Source of the DNA: Ramazzottius varieornatus
Lineage: Eukaryota > Tardigrada > Eutardigrada > Parachela > Ramazzottiidae
Assembly: GCA_001949185.1 (NCBI GenBank)
Contig: BDGG01000002.1
Location: 7,344,772-7,408,771, forward strand
Reading direction: 5' to 3'
Length of the DNA stretch: 64,000 nucleotides
Position numbers and translations under genes: made by a program. This document shows, piece by piece, positions 48,508-60,383 of this stretch; position 1 is the first letter of the stretch; every line of letters starts with the position of its first letter. The notes under the pieces are model-generated. The model searched no databases, was not told where the DNA came from, and saw only the letters and a list, made by a program, of their open reading frames with translations.

Positions 48508-49161
48508 GGTTAAATGGACAATAACGGACCACTCACCCTCCGAGTTAGGGTGTCGCTGTAGCAAACGTCACGAAGAAGACAACTCTCGCGGAGAAACACT
48601 TCAGCTCCGAAGCGTTCAATCGACGATCTTGGAGGTTGGCGATTCTGGATGATCGATCTGGTGACCGTGATTCTAGTCGGACACGAGTGGCGAGTGAGTA
48701 GCTGATGTAAGATCAATCAACTAGGGGCAATCAAGTAGATAAGGTTTCCACTTACGCATTACCTGTCCCCCTCTGGTTCTCTGACATGCGACATATCACA
48801 CTATATGACAGACTTCACTTCCGGTCATCGCCTGGTCAGCTGTACGGAAACCAACTCGTTTTCTTCTTCGGCTTTCGGGCACCATTCCGCGCATTCTCAA
48901 AAAAACTGAGAGCTTTTCCTCAGTCGGAGTTAGCCCCTTAGCAGCCTCTCTTCTACAGCACTCTCTTGAAGCTTTGGGCACTCTCTGGACAGGCTTTGAA
49001 CGGGTATTCTAGATCCCGGACGGAATTCCTGTTGTCGATCCGCAGCAAGTCCACATTCCTTCCGACGCGCAGGTAAGTTCTGAATCCGTTGTGCACATAC
49101 TTTTCTCCTCTGCTGATCGCCAGACGTTGTATATGGTATCCTTACAACCCACAGAGTATAC
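48508..49161. other. Divergent intergenic region GFM1 / SMYD-like
   Basis: About 650 bp separate the two start codons, so this probably holds both promoters. No exon or repeat is evident. Confidence 0.4.
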
Positions 49162-51350
49162 ATGGCTTTCAACGCTTCTGGATCTGAAGGATCGACGGCG
49201 CCGCCTCGCTTCATCAAAGCCGGAACGACTGTCTTCACCTCGAATCCATGGCTGTACACGATGATTTCTCATACCACCTGCGCGCAGTGTATCGTCTCGC
49301 AGAATCAGGACAAGCCGAAGATGCTACTATGCAGTGGATGTCGTTACAATGCTTTTCTGTGGTAAAGAACGCCAGACGAAGAACTGGAAAGAAGGCCATA
49401 AGCATCACTGCGCCATGTTGGGTCGTCTGAGGGAACACTTGGAGATGTCTCCTCAGGCCTTCTCCACTCCGATGTCCGAATTTGAACTGACGCGCTTCAC
49501 GGCAGCTTTGCAGTTGGCTCTAATGCTGCTGAACAAGCGACAGCTAAACATTCCGGAAACTCATCCAGGACGGGACGGAAAGACTCCGGAAGAAGTCTTC
49601 GCCGCCATGAAAGTGTCCGACTATCATCGAAAGCAGTTCGGTTCGTGGAAGCAAGACTTCGATCCGCTCGTCGTCCCAGTCGCTCTCAAGATTACTCTCT
49701 CCGAAGCCGCCAAGTTCGCTGCAGAGTTCGGTGAGATCGTGCTGAAAATGTTGTACTTCTCTTACACGATGAACTTCGGGGCTGGCGCTGGCATGTACGT
49801 GGAAATCCCTTCGGTGCTTGAACGCTGCGACGTTAACGTGGGACCAGTTTGGCTAAACAGAGGTACTGCATAGTTCCTTATCCTGGATTACTTTCCCGCT
49901 TAACGAACCCCTTTTTGGTTTGCAGGGAAGACTTTAGTGATGAAAGCTATCGAGGACATTTCGGGTTTCACAGGTTTGTGCTACAGAGCATTGCTTAATG
50001 CTCTGTTGGCTTTCCTACAGTGTCAAATGAGATAATATTCTGCAGCCGTTTATGTCTAGGCGATCTTCTGTACGTGAGGTGGCCAATGCAATCGAACCCG
50101 TTGACTACTAACGAACGTCAACTGGTAGCTGAGAAGATGAATGGTAAGCGCTGTGAATGCTTCTTGTGCAGCGAAGAGTGCGAAGCCGAGCTGAAACCAA
50201 TGGAGTGCCAGACCAAGGACTGCAGGGCAGCCATCTCCACAGACAACCGAGCATTCTTCCCGTGTAAGACTTGCGGGGTTCCCAGTACCGTCGAGCACTT
50301 ACAGGCAGCTAAGGGAGAGTACGCGAAGCTACAGGCTAGGCATGAGAACGATCTTGATACAGGCGAGCGGTACAGTTCGTCTGACGCGCGCCAGAAGCGC
50401 ACCATACTGTAATGCGTCATGAACTTCGCGAAGCACGTGATCACACGCGTACAGTTGAACGCCGGTCCGATAATTCTGGCCTACCAATCCCCTAAGGGAT
50501 GTTTCGCGCGTATGAGGACGTGCTTCGCGAAGTTCATGAAGCATCACAGTACTAACCACCATGGAACAGAGTAAATACATTCATCCAGTCAACATTATCC
50601 GCTTGAACTGTCTAGCCTTCGTGGCAGACGTTCTTTACAGTCAGAATGATTTTATTGCAGCTTGGGATTACTTCAAGCCTTTGATGGAAGAACAGATTCC
50701 TGCCTTTATACTTCCGTACAATCGCTGCAGTGTGGCAACGTTTGTCAAATTTGAGTGCGCTTTTCGATCCGCCCACGAAGCTACCAGAGAGTTGTGGCAG
50801 CCGGAGAAAGTTCCACAGGCTTTCAAGACTCTGGATGAAAGCAAGAAGCTGTTGGCGTTCGCTCGGCCTTACTACATCTCCATGTACGGAACGGAAGACG
50901 AAGGTGGCGTCCTCCGCCAGACTGGAATATGGGAGGAAAACTTCAAAAGCTTGGACAAGGGGATGGCCAGGGCCGCCACAGCTTCTCTACACATCGTCAT
51001 CCAGAAGAACCCTGGAGTACTCAAGTACAACTGGGGAAGAACCTCCGCGATCTGTTTCCCTATTTCTTGTTTCTCTTTACGCATACTCCGCTTTTTTCTT
51101 TCATTATCGGTATACTTGTATTCATTCGTGTTCTACTGTCACCTTTGCGCATTCGCCAAAGATCTTAGTTTTCGTTTTAGCTGAGAGCGTTTACTTCCAA
51201 CAGTACTTTTACACGCACTCGTACATTCGGTTGTTTAACGAACGCGCAATTCCATTCTCCCAATTCGTAAGTACCAAAAAGTTCTTCCAGACTTTTCCCG
51301 TGAGACAAACACCAGGGCTGAAATCTGCAAGGCTTTTCGAGCAAGACTGA
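49162..51350 (+). pseudogene. SMYD-like SET/MYND protein gene with a frameshifted MYND finger
   Basis: Exons 49162-49862, 49926-49973, 50021 to about 50360, 50572 to about 51030, and perhaps 51181-51350. The MYND start reads CAQCIVSQNQDKPKMLLC SGC in one frame; one base later (about 49355-49362) the reading continues FCGKERQTKNWKEGHKHHC in the next, so the exon holds a +1 shift. The cysteine expected after CGKE is Arg. The SET region keeps GAGMYVEIPSVLERC, KTLVMKAIEDISG and a post-SET cluster CECFLCSEEC, but the usual NHSC is not seen. A helical C-terminal region (HPVNIIRLNCLAFVADVLYS) fits SMYD. Active members methylate lysines of histones and other proteins; this copy is probably catalytically weak or dead unless the shift is a sequence error. 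Confidence 0.7.
50405..50551. repeat. MITE with TA target duplication in the SMYD-like gene
   Basis: Inverted arms of about 45 bp: CTGTAATGCGTCATGAACTT at the left, and CTGTGATGCTTCATGAACTT when the right end is read on the minus strand. The palindromic inner part ACTTCGCGAAGCACG is shared. Both ends are bordered by TA (50405-50406 and 50550-50551), as for Tc1/mariner-type MITEs. Total about 147 bp, in an intron. Confidence 0.85.
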
Positions 51351-51415
51351 ACAGCTCTGCACCGTATCTTACTTGAATCACAGTCAAAAACTCAGAACAT
51401 AAACCGAGCAACGCT

Positions 51416-53369
51416 TTATGGATCAGTATCTACGGTATCCGGACGTTTTGCAATAAAGGCAGGCGCAGCTGCGGTTTGAAGGTACGACAAAGCGTTCAAA
51501 ACAGCAGCTTTCCTCGCGAAACTCTTTGCACTTCCGGTCCCAAAGCAGACAATCTGCCGAGGTATCGTCAAAATCACAAGACTGGCAGCTTCATTGCTGG
51601 TTCCATCCGAATCCTTCGCATCTTCTTTGACCATAGGAAGGCGCGACTTGGAACTTTTAGACAAGTCATACAGGTCTTCGAACAGAATATCAAAGCCAAC
51701 CTCCGTCGCGATTTCCCGAAGCAAACCCAGCGGATCTGCATGCCGAGTAATTTCAACCGCCGACATGGTTCTTAAGATATTTACCGTACTCAAGGAACTT
51801 GCCATTAGATCTTTGTGGATGTTCTGCATAGGCGGAGCTCTCTGTGGAATGGCGGAAGACTTGGCTCTTCGGGAATGGCTCGTCTTCTTAGCGTAGTCTT
51901 CGCTGCGCTTCTGCCACAGATCGATGACTTCTTGTGAGGACTTGAGAATTTCGTACATGTTGTAGGCAGCTGCGCGCTTCGCGAGCTTCTTTGACTTGCC
52001 TTTGCCGAGGGACTTGTAGCTCCACACATAGCAGGCCAGTGTGAACGTGGCATCGTGCGGGTAGCCTTCGCGTCCGGCCGGTTCAAAGCGCGGCGGAGGC
52101 CATCGGACGGACAGTGTTAGTTCTTGGAGAGATCCAACTGGATTCTCGACACGACAGGCAGGAACTGTGTAGATTGTGACAGGCGCTGTAGGGGCAGTTG
52201 CCTCTCCAGGTTCGGCTCTCGAAGAAAACTCTTCCGTCGTTCCAGCTTGCGAATCTTTAGTCGAGGACTTTGATGGCGAACCTGCAAACACTCAGCTTAT
52301 TACAAGTGGATAATAATTAAGGAGTATCGAACAAAAGATCAAAGCTGCTCTTGAAACTAAAAATGGTAGAACTTCGGAACAGACAAGGTGCACTTCCGGT
52401 TAGTCAAGAATTGACATACGCCGACATGACTTTGTAAAGACTATTGATCTCAAAGTCAAACTACCTGCGCTGTTCTCTGTTGTTGGTGGTGAAGCGAAAG
52501 AGACGGCCAAGTTGCTGTTGATCAGGGGAATGATGCTGTCCACCGAAGTCTCACTTGCACTCGGAGCTTTCGGTAGCGATACGGCCGATACCTGACAACC
52601 GTCCACTGCATCTGCTGCATCATCTTCCAAGGAAATCGCGGATAGCGCTCGCAGGAGGTTTCGCGCTGCCATTTGCCGAGCGTCTTGCTTCCTTCGACCA
52701 CGTCCGGTTGCTTCCATACCGTCCGCGATAACTCTGTAAGCGAATGTGGGCTCATGGCTCATACCTTCAATTCCAGTCAGCTGGTAGGTGGCAGTTATCT
52801 TCTTCTTCGCTGTATATTCGTCCAGCATGGTAACGTAGGACTTGGGATGCCTGATCGGTGCGATGCCAGACGGATCACTGGAAGGTTGGAATAAGGCATC
52901 TTTCTCCGTATGGTCCACTGTTTCCCATGAGGTTGCTTCAGGAAGAAGTCTTTGGGAGTACATCAGCGGTTGCTGTGCGGGTTCCACCAGTTCAAGAAGA
53001 GCTCTGCCTGCAACATATGGACGTCCGCGGAGGAACAAGTTCGCACAGAAAGTAGACTAGTTTTGACAAGTACGTACCAACGTATGTGTCATGGTGTCTG
53101 TTAGTTACACCATGTGAGTCATGACAGAGTGATACACGTGCAGAATGTACTAAAATTCTGATGGAAAATCACGAGGAGAGTTGGATTACGTAGGAATTCT
53201 CCACGGGGATTGGATAATGTAACTCCGCCCAAATAGAGGTAAAAACAGAAATTTCCAAAATAGAACTAATCGCCTCATTGGTCAACATGAAAATGCATCA
53301 AGTCGAGGGCGGATCAGCTATGTGGACGGGGCGTGACTTACCTGTGAGTGGTGGATTGCGAAGCTCCAT
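51416..53369 (-). CDS. Three-dsRBD protein of the TARBP2/PACT/Loquacious type
   Basis: Exons 53369-53342, 53007-52465 and 52281-51416 join in phase to 478 residues. The tiny first exon encodes MELRNPPLTG; the alternative is a start at a Met in exon 2. dsRBD1 (about residues 65-130) reads KSYVTMLDEYTAKKK to KQDARQMAARNLLRAL. dsRBD2 (about 230-300) reads NPVGSLQELTLSVRW to KSKKLAKRAAAYNMYEIL. dsRBD3 (about 375-460) reads DPLGLLREIATEVGF to SFARKAAVLNALSYLQ and lacks most RNA-binding Lys residues. Two binding domains plus a degenerate third that contacts Dicer is the layout of Loquacious/TARBP2, cofactors in miRNA/siRNA processing. dsRBD2 has an unusually long insert. The role is inferred from this layout. 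Confidence 0.82.
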
Positions 53370-53539
53370 CGAACCGACAAGGCAGAACACGTTTACTTAG
53401 TGAGACATTACTTCATTTACTTTATACTTACAGCATCTATTATTTGAACTTACCGGATCAACATTGGAGACAGAACAGGGCAGATAAGTGATAACGAGAT
53501 AAAATAACTCGAGTTTCGACTTCACCAATGTGAGTGATT
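53370..53539. other. Short intergenic gap
   Basis: The upstream side of the dsRBD gene. No motif recognised. Confidence 0.3.
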
Positions 53540-55570
53540 TTATTTGCCCATGGTAAACTTTGCAATTTGGCGATTCACACATGAACCTTTCTGAGATTTT
53601 CCAGATTTCTCTCTTTTGGATTTTTGAGCAAGCACATTTTTCGCCTTGCTGGCAAAAGCTTCGAACTTAGGCTCTGCCACGCGCTGCCTCTTCAGAGCAC
53701 GAAAATTGCAATGAAGACGAAACCGAATATAGCTATCTGAAGCGTTCGTGAAAAACAAATACGCGTTACAAGTACATCTCGTATCTCGCAACAGAAGTTT
53801 AAAAGCTAAAGAGGTTTCTTCGGCCACATTTTACACTGGGAGCTCCAAGATCTTCAGTAGTTCTTTCCTCGGATTCTTGAACTGGATACTATTGTCGACG
53901 TACTGTCGAAATATACACTCCAGTTTGATGAAATGCTCATACCACTCCTCGGTACCGTAAAACAGGTTTCCACTGTCTTTGAGGTACGTGATCCGGGAAG
54001 GTCGAAGAAGGTCGACGGGGATGGGGATGTTACCATCCGCCTGCCGAGTATAGAAATACGCTGGTCGACATTCGGCACAAGTGAAACGGTTCAGCTGTTT
54101 CTGAATGGACGGAGCCCCTAGGTGGTGGTAGAGGCAAGCAAGATCGACTTCGTCCAAATCTTCTTTGCGGAGTGGCTCTTCGGTTCATTCGTACTCCTCC
54201 TCTGGGAAGCTCTTTACTCTCTGCTTGCGCCTTTCCTTCAGAATGTCCAGATAGCTGACGAAATGATGTCCTCTTGCTCTTCAATGTTAGCACCTTTTGG
54301 GGTCTGAATCTTGGCGAGACTGGTCATCGAAAGTGTTCGGATGATCGCCGCCGTTTTTGCGCTGTCAGGATTGTTCAGCCTTTCTCCAAGCATTGATCGA
54401 GCTCGAGAGAAAACCGCTACAAAAACACTGTTACTTAGGTTCACGTGTGCACGTCTGTTACTGAGCATACCTCAAGCGTATCCTGGTTCATTGTCTGGGT
54501 AGCATAATGGTCAAATCCTTCGGTGAAAAGATGCTGCGAGATGGACAAATGGCTTTTGATGTTCATCATCCACTGCACGAGAACCAGGTCCGGTAAGCGT
54601 TCATCTTTGGAGATTTCATTGACGTATTCTTAGAACTCCTGCAAGTCATACGATCATTCTACATGTTTTAGAGCTGCGTGAAATCTTGAAATGAACCTCG
54701 AGCTGTCGGTTGACCTCTGTCACTGCTCGACGGTTTTGGTGGTGATTCTCTACGGACACGGAGTTTTGACGATCGAACAAGTTGCTGAAGAAAAGACAGA
54801 AAGCGCGTGCTGGTGCGCATCTTTCAGTTCCGTACACATCGGAGTTTTCCAGAACAAACTTGGCGACAGCAGTCGATACGATCAAGCACACTCCAGCTCT
54901 TCGAACGTTCTGCTTCTCGAAGTTGTTGAACTCGAGGCAATTTCGGTTCATTTTTGGGGCTGGAGACAGGCCATGTCTTTTTGGGACGTCGTTCTACTCC
55001 ACTACATTCAGGAAGAACAGAGGCGAGGCATAGAGGAATCCATACTGGTCTTGCATCGCTTCTCGGGTTTCAGAATCAAGGAAATGTAAGAACAACTGGC
55101 TTTGTGACAGTAAGCCCTGAACCAGATTAGTGTGTAGCTTCAACGGATTTCCCAGTGGCTTGCAAACAATCAGGTTATTCCGCGTGCGCTTCGGAAGATG
55201 GGGTGCGTCCCACATGTGGTAGATTTCACTGCCTCCAAATACGGAGAAGGAGTGAGACAAACTGATCAAGTGTTTCCCAGAAAATTGCTGGAGTTTACTC
55301 GAGAAACGTATCGGCAAAAAGCATCGACTACATACGTCACAGATTCAATCTTGTGTGAAACTCCCAGGATGTTTCAGACCAATGTAATCGCCGTCGTGCA
55401 ACTCCAGACACAGCTGAAGCCTTCTGTTGTACATATCGATGATACTGTTGATGTACTCAAGGTCATGGGGTTCGACGGGGGCTCCGTTGATCCTGTAGTT
55501 CTTGTTGATCTTGATTACTTCCGTCACAAATAACAAAAGGAAGCGAGATCTACTACCAGTTGCCTCCAAG
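53540..55570 (-). mobile_element. Decayed P-element/THAP9-like transposase
   Basis: Minus-strand fragments in several frames. Near 55240-55150: FGGSEIYHMWDAPHLPKRTR then NNL, which matches the D-x-PHL-x-K-x-x-RNN block of P-element/THAP9 transposases. Near 54600-54480: DERLPDLVLVQWMMNIKSH. Near 54157-53831: ITYLKDSGNLFYGTEEWYEH, like the C-terminal GGLxYPSE block. Near 53750-53640: a basic end with YIRFRLHCNFRALKRQ. Nonsense codons separate the blocks (for example before 53827 and near 54634), so it is inactive. I saw no terminal repeats. The family call rests on motif order only; host THAP9-like origin is possible. Confidence 0.55.
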
Positions 55571-56800
55571 AAAAGGGTGAAAGGCTCGAGAAGTTCAGCG
55601 ATGACGCGTTACCGCTCCGAAGGGTCATGGAATCATCCGTTTTTAAAAGCAGTCAGGACATCATTAATTCCGAAAGTCAGAATTACTCCCCTGGTACCGA
55701 TCTTCTTCCAAAGCATCATTTGCGTCAATGCAAGAACATCCACCACTCTAGCACCTGACCAAGAACTGAAAAAAACTTTAGAGCCTTGGACGGTCCCGAA
55801 ATAAGCGGCACACGATTTCACCCTTGAGTCTCCGCTCCAGAAGAGAGAACAATTTCTGCTTCCGTTTTTTGTTCGGCGAACCTCTTTTAAGTGATCGCAC
55901 TTTCTGATGGTCTGATGTTCATACTCCGTCTTTTGGATCGAAAGGATCCTCGATGCGTTGCACCGTGTATACACCGTTCTTCGTTGTCCCGAGTTCAGGA
56001 ATATCATACCGGATGCCGTTAGCAATCACACTATGAATCTAGAACGAACAACGCACAGATCAATGATCCCGCCAAACCCACGGCACCTTGACGTACCATA
56101 AAATATAACCTGCCGAGCCCTCAAAATGACGCTTCTCTCTTTCCATGGGGACTTCATGTTTATCCCACTCCGCATCCAGTAGGAAGAAAATTCCACAACG
56201 AAGAAATTTCCGTTTCTGCAAGTAAACAACATACAGCAAGCGCTAAGTCCTAAAATAAGCCTGGATCATCTGAATTAAAGATTCTTTTCAGATTGTCGAG
56301 CGTGGGAGTTTTTGTTTACAGATGGAGGTGATACGAGGTTGAGTTTCGATCTTTCTAAGGCATTGTAACGTTACGAACAAGTAACTTCAGTTGAGGTCGC
56401 GTAAAGCAGCTGCCCATAGCACTTATTCTGGACTACAATGCGGTGTCTCGAAAAACACCGCATTGCCCTCATCCGTATACCATAAAATTTTCTGGAACGT
56501 GTAGCCTGAAAACAGAAGAAAGTAATATCAATGAATTGTTACAAGTAACGTCTGGATGGTTGGCGCACTTGCTGCTGCGTAAGTTCCTCAAAATGCGCCG
56601 CTTTTGCGTAACCAGTGCTGATTGGGTGTCCATTATGTGCAAATCCTTGCTAAGTAAAGCTCCACCCATGAGCAGCTCTGTGTGCATGCGTGCGCATATC
56701 CTGCATATGTTTCCCAGACACACGCACGACGTTTAGGTCACGTGCTGTAGTCGCGCATGTTGCACAGGTGAGTTGTGACGTCGTACGCAGCATCGGTGTG
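55571..56800. other. Flank of the P-like relic
   Basis: A minus-strand stretch near 55960-55890 (IPELGTTKNGVYTVQRIEDP) looks coding and could be a 5' exon of the relic or of another lost gene. A perfect 10-bp hairpin lies at about 56440. No intact gene. Confidence 0.3.
56439..56466. repeat. Perfect short hairpin
   Basis: AATGCGGTGT, loop CTCGAAAA, ACACCGCATT. Ten paired bases; no downstream U-tract or coding context that would explain it. Confidence 0.6.
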
Positions 56801-56859
56801 AAAATGACAAGATTTCTGTATACGTTCATGTACTACGAACACGTAAAATGGATCAGCTA

Positions 56860-58060
56860 CACACCTGTGTCACTGCGAAGGCACTTGTAGATCTGTGCTG
56901 AATTGAAAAAAGACGGAAAAGGCAGGGAAGAGTCGCGGTGATGGACTTTCGGACAGCAGCTGCAGACGGCGGCGATGTACTTGTCCAGAGCGAAGACGTT
57001 CAGGATAATCTGCAAATAAAAAGCTGGTGTACTTACTGTATGCAATCACGACAAATCCAGTTAGCAGTCTTACCATAAGCCGACAGGAAGGGAAGAAGAT
57101 CGAGGTTGGTTCCGCAAACAGACGCACAGGAAGAAAAAGTTGTTCGTGAAAACGCGCGAACATTGCGTCATACGGCACAGCCCTGTTAATAGCTCCTTGA
57201 CAGGTTCGTGCCAACCAGAAGTTTATGTTTAGGAGAAGATGGGAATTATAACATGTCCGAATAGATGTCTGATCGGTTTGGTGGAAGTATGCCATATCAG
57301 ACAGAGTGTGTAGGATCGTGGTCTTAAGTGTTATTCGAGTACAGTTTGTAACACGCAATTAACTTTACTACTGTATTAATTATTCTACCGGCTTGCAGTG
57401 GCCGCACATGTTTTTTCCTTTGAGCAAAAAGATAACCCTCAAAATCTAACATTTAAACGGAGCAACGGATCCGGCAGAAAGTTGCTTGACAGAGTGGGAA
57501 TAAAAATCAAACCTGCGTCAGTTCACTGATAAAAATGCCGAACACTAGCCAGAACAAACTTGCTGCTTTCTCCACTGATAAAAGAACTCTATAGCCTGCC
57601 AAACCCAACTCTCCGCATGATTGTGCCATGCTATCCAATGCTATAAAGCCTGGCATGGCAAACAGCTTCGGTACGTGTATCGCTCTGGTCATGATATAGC
57701 ATTTCGGGCATACCACGTGCGAGGGCGGAAGCGAGGTCAACCGCCTCGTAAATAACTATGACTTTTAAGGCACTGTACCGCCTGCCATTCAAACAGTACA
57801 CAACACCTTCAGCAGGCTGCATGCTAACGCGGACGAAGAGCGGACCTAGTCCTGCTCCTGCAGGCTGCAGCCAAGAAAGGAGAGCTGTGATTTTGTTGAT
57901 CCAGAATCCCAGCTGCAGTGATGAGCTGCTAAAAGGGGCCACCACTTGCACATAGCCTGCCAAAACCGCAAGCTGTCGAAGACGACCTTTGATAGTCATT
58001 ATCAAACAGCTGGTAACGCGTACGTGGTGTAGACTTCCACACACAGACACCCGGTTCAAA
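56860..58060 (-). other. Possible multi-pass membrane-protein exons, unassigned
   Basis: On the minus strand, open segments at about 58059-57640 (AVLAGYVQVVAPFSSSSLQL, SALKVIVIYEAVDLASAL), 57660-57507 (SLFWLVFGIFISELTQV) and 57012-56863 (IILNVFALDKYIAAVCSC) are hydrophobic in turn. The segment at 57012 has a good acceptor (TTTGCAG). They could be parts of a chemoreceptor-like gene, but frames do not join cleanly. Could also be chance. Confidence 0.25.
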
Positions 58061-58063
58061 CTA

Positions 58064-58177
58064 CTGTATACTCCCCGAAATTCACGTACGTCACTTCATT
58101 CAGAGTGTAAAACTAGACGGTAAGACCCCAATGATTTGAGAGTCAGTGACGTACGTGAATTTCGGGAGAGCATACAG
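58064..58177. repeat. Second MITE with TA target duplication
   Basis: Left arm CTGTATACTCCCCGAAATTC (from 58064) and right arm GAATTTCGGGAGAGCATACAG (ending 58177) are inverted repeats sharing CCGAAATTCACGTACGTCAC. TA flanks both sides (58062-58063, 58178-58179). Length 114 bp. Its CTGTA terminus resembles the 50.4-kb MITE, but the body differs. Confidence 0.85.
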
Positions 58178-58781
58178 TATGTCACTCACGCGTTTTGCAG
58201 CCCAGCGATTGCTTGTGTTTGGCGAGACGGTTTTCTTTTGTTGCTCGGACCCCTTGATTGAATGAAGAGGTTAGAGGAACGTAATCAATTGCAGACATTA
58301 AGTTGCCAGCACCCCACTGTAGCTAATATGAGTTGCAACGTCACTCATAAGCGCAGCAGCTGATCAGAACTTTGAATAGTTGGGCAGCCACCATGCTTCC
58401 CAGTGCTACACAACCGCAACTCCGATTATTGTTTTTCAAAAATAAGAGGAGTTCCGGAAAGCAAAATGTAGTTACACGCCACGAAAGAGGCGGAGCAAGG
58501 CTGTAGCTACAGTTGCAAAGTGAACGGGAGTGGCAACTTAATCTCTAAATTAATCAATCGCTCAAGCAGGTGTTTGACGTTCCGGCAAGGCCCCTTTTAG
58601 CAGCTCATGTATGCCCAGCGGCCAGCAGCCAGTTTTCATTTTCCTTGTTTCCGTCGACGGGACTTTTCTAGTCCCTTTTTGCGGAGTTTCTGTGACCTCC
58701 ATTGCTTTCCCAGGACAGTCCCTTGTTTTCAGGAACCTTTTCTGGCCAGTTTTATCCGCTAACGAAGCAGATTTATCCAAG

Positions 58782-60383
58782 ATGGGTCGCGAGGAGCTGA
58801 ATCAGCGACAGAGGGACGCCTCGACTTCGACGTCCACTTCCGGATCCGGGTCATCGGCAATGTGAGTTAGTCTCTTCCTGTTCCTTCTCTCGTGGTCCTT
58901 AATGGTTGTTTACCTGCTTCAAATCTTGCTGTGCTTTTCCCGCCTGATTGCCAGCGTTAGCTGAGCTGAACTTCGACGCGTTTGCATTGGTTTGTTTGCA
59001 GTTTCGTCACGGAAGAGAACGAGGAAATGGATCGAGAAGCCTGTCCCGATGAAGATATCAGCCGGACCCAGCCGGCCAAGGAACCCAGCTTTCCAGAATA
59101 TTGGCGTGGCGATATCGTCTTTAGGAACGGTGACTGTGTACTGTGTGTGGTGAGTGGGTACAGTTCTGAAAACGTAGAAGAAAGTACATCTTGTCCATCT
59201 TACAAAGAAGCTGAAGCTGGACTTATTTTTTCAGGTTCGTTTGCCGTCTCATCTGACGATTGAAGCTGTGAAGGTCGTCCCTGGTTGGATTCAGAGGATC
59301 TACGAGAAGGACGTGGTGTTGACTTGTCGATATGGCTTGTAAGTTGTTGTAATCTCGTTGCTGTAATTTCGCCCACTTCAGATCGTTTCGAAGCTTCGGA
59401 AGACTGACTGTTTTTCTTTACAGCGGACGAGTTTCGCAACTGGCTGTCCTGGACCACTGCAGTCACTGGGAGCAAGCTCTCGTGAAGCAGATGACAGCAG
59501 CAGCTACCGCGGGTCGAGTCTTGGAGCAGTTGTCATTGATGGAGGAAGTCTTTCCGGGTAGTCTGCTTGAAGATCGTTCAGACAGTCCATCGTATGCGGG
59601 TTCCTCCGAGCCTAGCTCCAGTTCTCCTTCCAACTCGTCGCATCACTCCGCATCGTATTATGGCAAGTCGCGGGTTTGGCCTCGAAGAACGCCTCAAGAA
59701 AGTCATCGGTCAAGAAACCTCCGCCAGCCAAGAAGCCGCACGCAACAAGGGACAAGCAACTCGCCCAGTGGCCCTGTTCAGCGCGATCAAGTCGACCAGC
59801 AGTTCCAGGAAGCTCCAATGGCTCCTCAGCAGAACTACGAGTACTTCTGCTCACCTCAAGTGAACTATATGCGAGGTACGCTCGAACTGTTTCCACTCGT
59901 CTTTGTGGAGGCTTGAAATATCGGAAGTAATCTGGAAAGAAACAAAATATACATGATCGTTATCTCAAGTGGCGCACATCGGGAATTGTCATTGGCTTGA
60001 CGAGTGCGCCACATCTGGTAGCAGTCTTGTACGCTCCGTCTGCTGCCATCCCGGCTTCCCCTCCACACTTGTTCATCTTCCTTCCAGGTTTCCAGTGGTC
60101 TCCTCAAACCCCAGCGACGTACTCTGGTCAGGCTTACGGCAGCCCTCCAGCAGTTCAAAACGTGTTGGTTCCACAACCTCTCTACACACAATTGCAAGGG
60201 CAGAGCCAGACCTTCTACCCTCGCTTCTGCACACCTTGCGGTAAGTACCGAGTCCTTCAGTTTGTCCCTCGTCGTCAGCTAAGGTTTTACCTGTACTGGT
60301 TCTTTCAAGAACTTGCAGTTGGTTTTTGTGTTGCAGATTATCGGGGCGTCCTTCCGACCGACCTTGGATACGCGACGCAATAG
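58782..60383 (+). CDS. Uncharacterised 327-residue protein with Ser- and Gln/Pro-rich tail
   Basis: Exons 58782-58861, 59002-59149, 59235-59338, 59424-59875, 60088-60240 and 60337-60383 join in phase. The N-terminus is a low-complexity Ser/Thr run. A compact central part (about residues 50-150) holds PEYWRGDIVFRNGDCVLCV, HLTIEAVKVVPGWIQRIYEK and GRVSQLAVLDHCSHWEQAL. The remainder is Ser-, then Pro/Gln/Tyr-rich (YSGQAYGSPPAVQNVLVPQP), ending GVLPTDLGYATQ. I do not recognise the family; the composition suggests a nuclear or RNA-associated protein, which is only a guess. The frame stays open upstream to an ATG at 58611, so a longer N-terminus is possible. A palindromic MITE sits in intron 4. Confidence 0.75.
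59935..60045. repeat. GTGGCGCAC palindromic MITE-like element, copy 11
   Basis: CTCAAGTGGCGCACATC and GAGTGCGCCACATCTGG around TCATTGGCTTG. Intron 4 of the 327-residue protein gene. Confidence 0.75.

Noticed and set aside
56439-56466. Hairpin as a histone-type 3' end or terminator
   Set aside because: No histone gene upstream and no matching downstream element; kept only as an unexplained hairpin.
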